A stretch of 23,633 nt of DNA from a virus. Positions 22,975-23,633 of the stretch are shown here, piece after piece (position 1 is the first letter of the stretch; each line of letters starts with the position of its first letter). The stretch lies in the IMG/VR virus record IMGVR_UViG_3300017771_000110, positions 1 through 23,633 of that record, one strand, 5' to 3'. Under the pieces are notes generated by a model, which was given only the letters and a program-made list of their open reading frames with translations, ran no database searches and was not told where the DNA came from. The translations under genes and the position numbers were made by a program.

Positions 22975-23046
22975 GCAGTTACTTAGCAGTTTCTTCAGCA
23001 GTTACTTAGCAGTTTCTTGGCAGTTACTTGAGTGTCGCAGTTTCTT
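22975..23046. repeat. Six-copy GCAGTTWCTT direct repeat (iteron-like array)
   Basis: Six exact copies of GCAGTTWCTT start at 22975, 22986, 22998, 23009, 23020 and 23037, alternating A and T at the W position. Spacings are 11, 12, 11, 11 and 17 bases, about one helical turn, so bound proteins would lie on one face of the DNA. The copies fall in different reading frames, so this is a DNA signal, not a repeated protein. It lies in a gene-free, AT-rich region. Replication iterons or an operator array are the main candidates. Confidence 0.8.
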
Positions 23047-23064
23047 ACAAAAAAAATTTGGCAC

Positions 23065-23107
23065 AAAAAAAAGTAGGTGAGGAAATTACACATAAACCCA
23101 CCTACTT
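23065..23107 (-). terminator. Intrinsic terminator after the 110-aa gene
   Basis: Perfect 9-bp inverted repeat AAGTAGGTG / CACCTACTT (23071-23079 and 23099-23107), with further GG-CC pairing inside, is followed on the minus strand by a run of eight T (23072-23065). It lies about 57 bases after the stop of the 110-aa gene. Confidence 0.75.
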
Positions 23108-23163
23108 ACCTGAACTCTAGATAAATCTAAAGTCACTAAAAAACAAACACTTTAATCAATCAA

Positions 23164-23496
23164 CTATAAACTTTCTTTACAATAACCACATCTTCTGATG
23201 TCTTCGTCAAATGATGCACCACAACAGGCTGATTCCTTTTGGTCAGCATCTCTTAGATAATCTATAAACTCAAAGTTCTCATAGCTATCCCAATCCAAGT
23301 CGTAGTGTGCATAGAACACACCCTCATATGTAAAAGATATATCTAAGTCGTTGTCACCTGTTCTAATATCTACATCATCAAAACCCATAGACGATAAGTA
23401 GTTTTCTACTGATGAATCGCTTGGTCTGATGTCAATAGTATTGTTTTCTCTCCAATCGCTATCGCAATATCCTATGTCACTTCCTGCTCTACACAT
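23164..23496 (-). CDS. Small acidic protein with C-terminal zinc ribbon
   Basis: A 110-residue, very acidic protein starting MCRAGSDIGYCDSDWRENNT. The middle is strand-rich (VDIRTGDNDLDISFTYEGVF, YAHYDLDWDSY). The end carries two Cys pairs, ACCGASFDEDIRRCGYCKES (C91/C92, C103/C106), a probable zinc ribbon. No family is recognised. Its terminator lies 57-100 bases downstream (23065-23107). The region upstream of its start turns into C-rich low-complexity sequence on the plus strand, so no promoter can be judged. Together with the 361-aa gene it makes two zinc-ribbon proteins at this end. Confidence 0.65.
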   Translation of the reverse strand: MCRAGSDIGYCDSDWRENNTIDIRPSDSSVENYLSSMGFDDVDIRTGDNDLDISFTYEGVFYAHYDLDWDSYENFEFIDYLRDADQKESACCGASFDEDIRRCGYCKESL

Positions 23497-23516
23497 AATT
23501 ATATTTTTTTTAAGGT

Positions 23517-23633
23517 TAGTTTTTTTGGCGTTTTTTTGGGGACACTTCCCCCTTGCTTTTTTTTGGTTTTTCTCTGTCCCCCTAGGCCCTCCCCCCGCCC
23601 CACCCGCCCCCCGCCGCCGCTCCCCTCCCCCGC
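23517..23633. other. C-rich low-complexity right end, probable assembly artefact
   Basis: Base composition changes sharply from AT-rich to T/C-rich and then almost pure C/G (from about 23575). Included are an inverted repeat GGGGACA / TGTCCCC (23538-23544, 23575-23581) and, near the end, long C runs. No coding potential or known phage end structure is visible. Low-quality read ends joined to the contig are the simplest explanation. Confidence 0.55.

Noticed and set aside
22975-23046. CRISPR-like array
   Set aside because: Units are only 10 bp with one- or two-base spacers, far from CRISPR dimensions, and no cas gene is present.
22961-23080. Plus-strand 39-codon ORF (MADAQQLLSS...) over the repeat array
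   Set aside because: The repeat units fall in different frames within it, it runs into the terminator, and all supported genes are on the other strand. The DNA repeat explains it.
23538-23566. Plus-strand terminator (GGGGACACTTCCCC then T run)
   Set aside because: No plus-strand gene upstream, and it lies in the low-complexity end that is probably an artefact.
1-23633. Contractile (myovirus) tail
   Set aside because: No sheath-like protein or baseplate wedge is visible. Absence in a partial genome is not proof, but the genes present fit a siphovirus.
1-23633. tRNA genes, integrase, insertion sequences, toxin-antitoxin or anti-phage defence genes
   Set aside because: None could be supported on either strand by motif reading. 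The HTH gene lacks a partner gene that would suggest a toxin-antitoxin pair.

Overview
The window is part of a tailed bacteriophage (or prophage) genome, most likely a siphovirus of a Bacteroidetes/Flavobacteriia host. I infer the host from the AT-rich composition, the lack of Shine-Dalgarno sequences before starts, A-rich leaders, promoter-like TAnnTTTG elements, and structural proteins of the style seen in flavophages. All supported genes lie on the minus strand, so transcription runs from the right end of the window to the left. No integrase, replication or lysis gene is visible, so this is not a complete genome. The last ~110 bases on the right are a C-rich low-complexity tail unlike the rest and may be an assembly artefact.

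Layout in transcription order. (1) Right end, ~23.5-21.3 kb: a small acidic zinc-ribbon protein ending at a strong terminator; then a control region with six GCAGTTWCTT repeats at about 11-bp spacing, a perfect palindrome and TATATTTG elements; then a short early-type operon (49-aa single-TM protein, 361-aa zinc-binding protein, 50-aa protein) closed by a second terminator. (2) 20.9-19.1 kb: small and large terminase subunits after a ~400-bp intergenic region. (3) 19.1-4.9 kb: a tightly coupled operon with TAATG-type junctions holding a small beta-rich protein, a LamG protein, two unknowns, a tail-assembly chaperone pair with a programmed -1 frameshift site (T9), a tail-terminator-like protein fused to LamG, two large baseplate/tail-tip proteins, another LamG protein, an HK97 gp10-like tail-completion protein and the tape measure protein. 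(4) 4.8 kb: a solitary helix-turn-helix regulator. (5) 4.4-0 kb: head module with ClpP-like prohead protease fused to a scaffold-like coiled coil, major capsid protein, a tail-tube-like structural protein, a lysine-rich small protein, portal, and the first 95 codons of a head-tail adaptor running off the left edge.

Points of most interest: the modules are in an unusual order (tail between terminase and head; portal after capsid; chaperone and tape measure ~8 kb apart). Four carbohydrate-binding-like domains (three LamG, one inserted jelly roll) are spread through the tail genes. A regulator sits between the tail and head modules, and four starts, including its own, share a TTGC-N3-ATG motif that suggests promoters placed to give leaderless mRNAs. 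Terminators or terminator-like hairpins separate the units. I found no defence system, CRISPR array, tRNA or mobile element. Functions come from reading protein motifs by eye; no database search was run.
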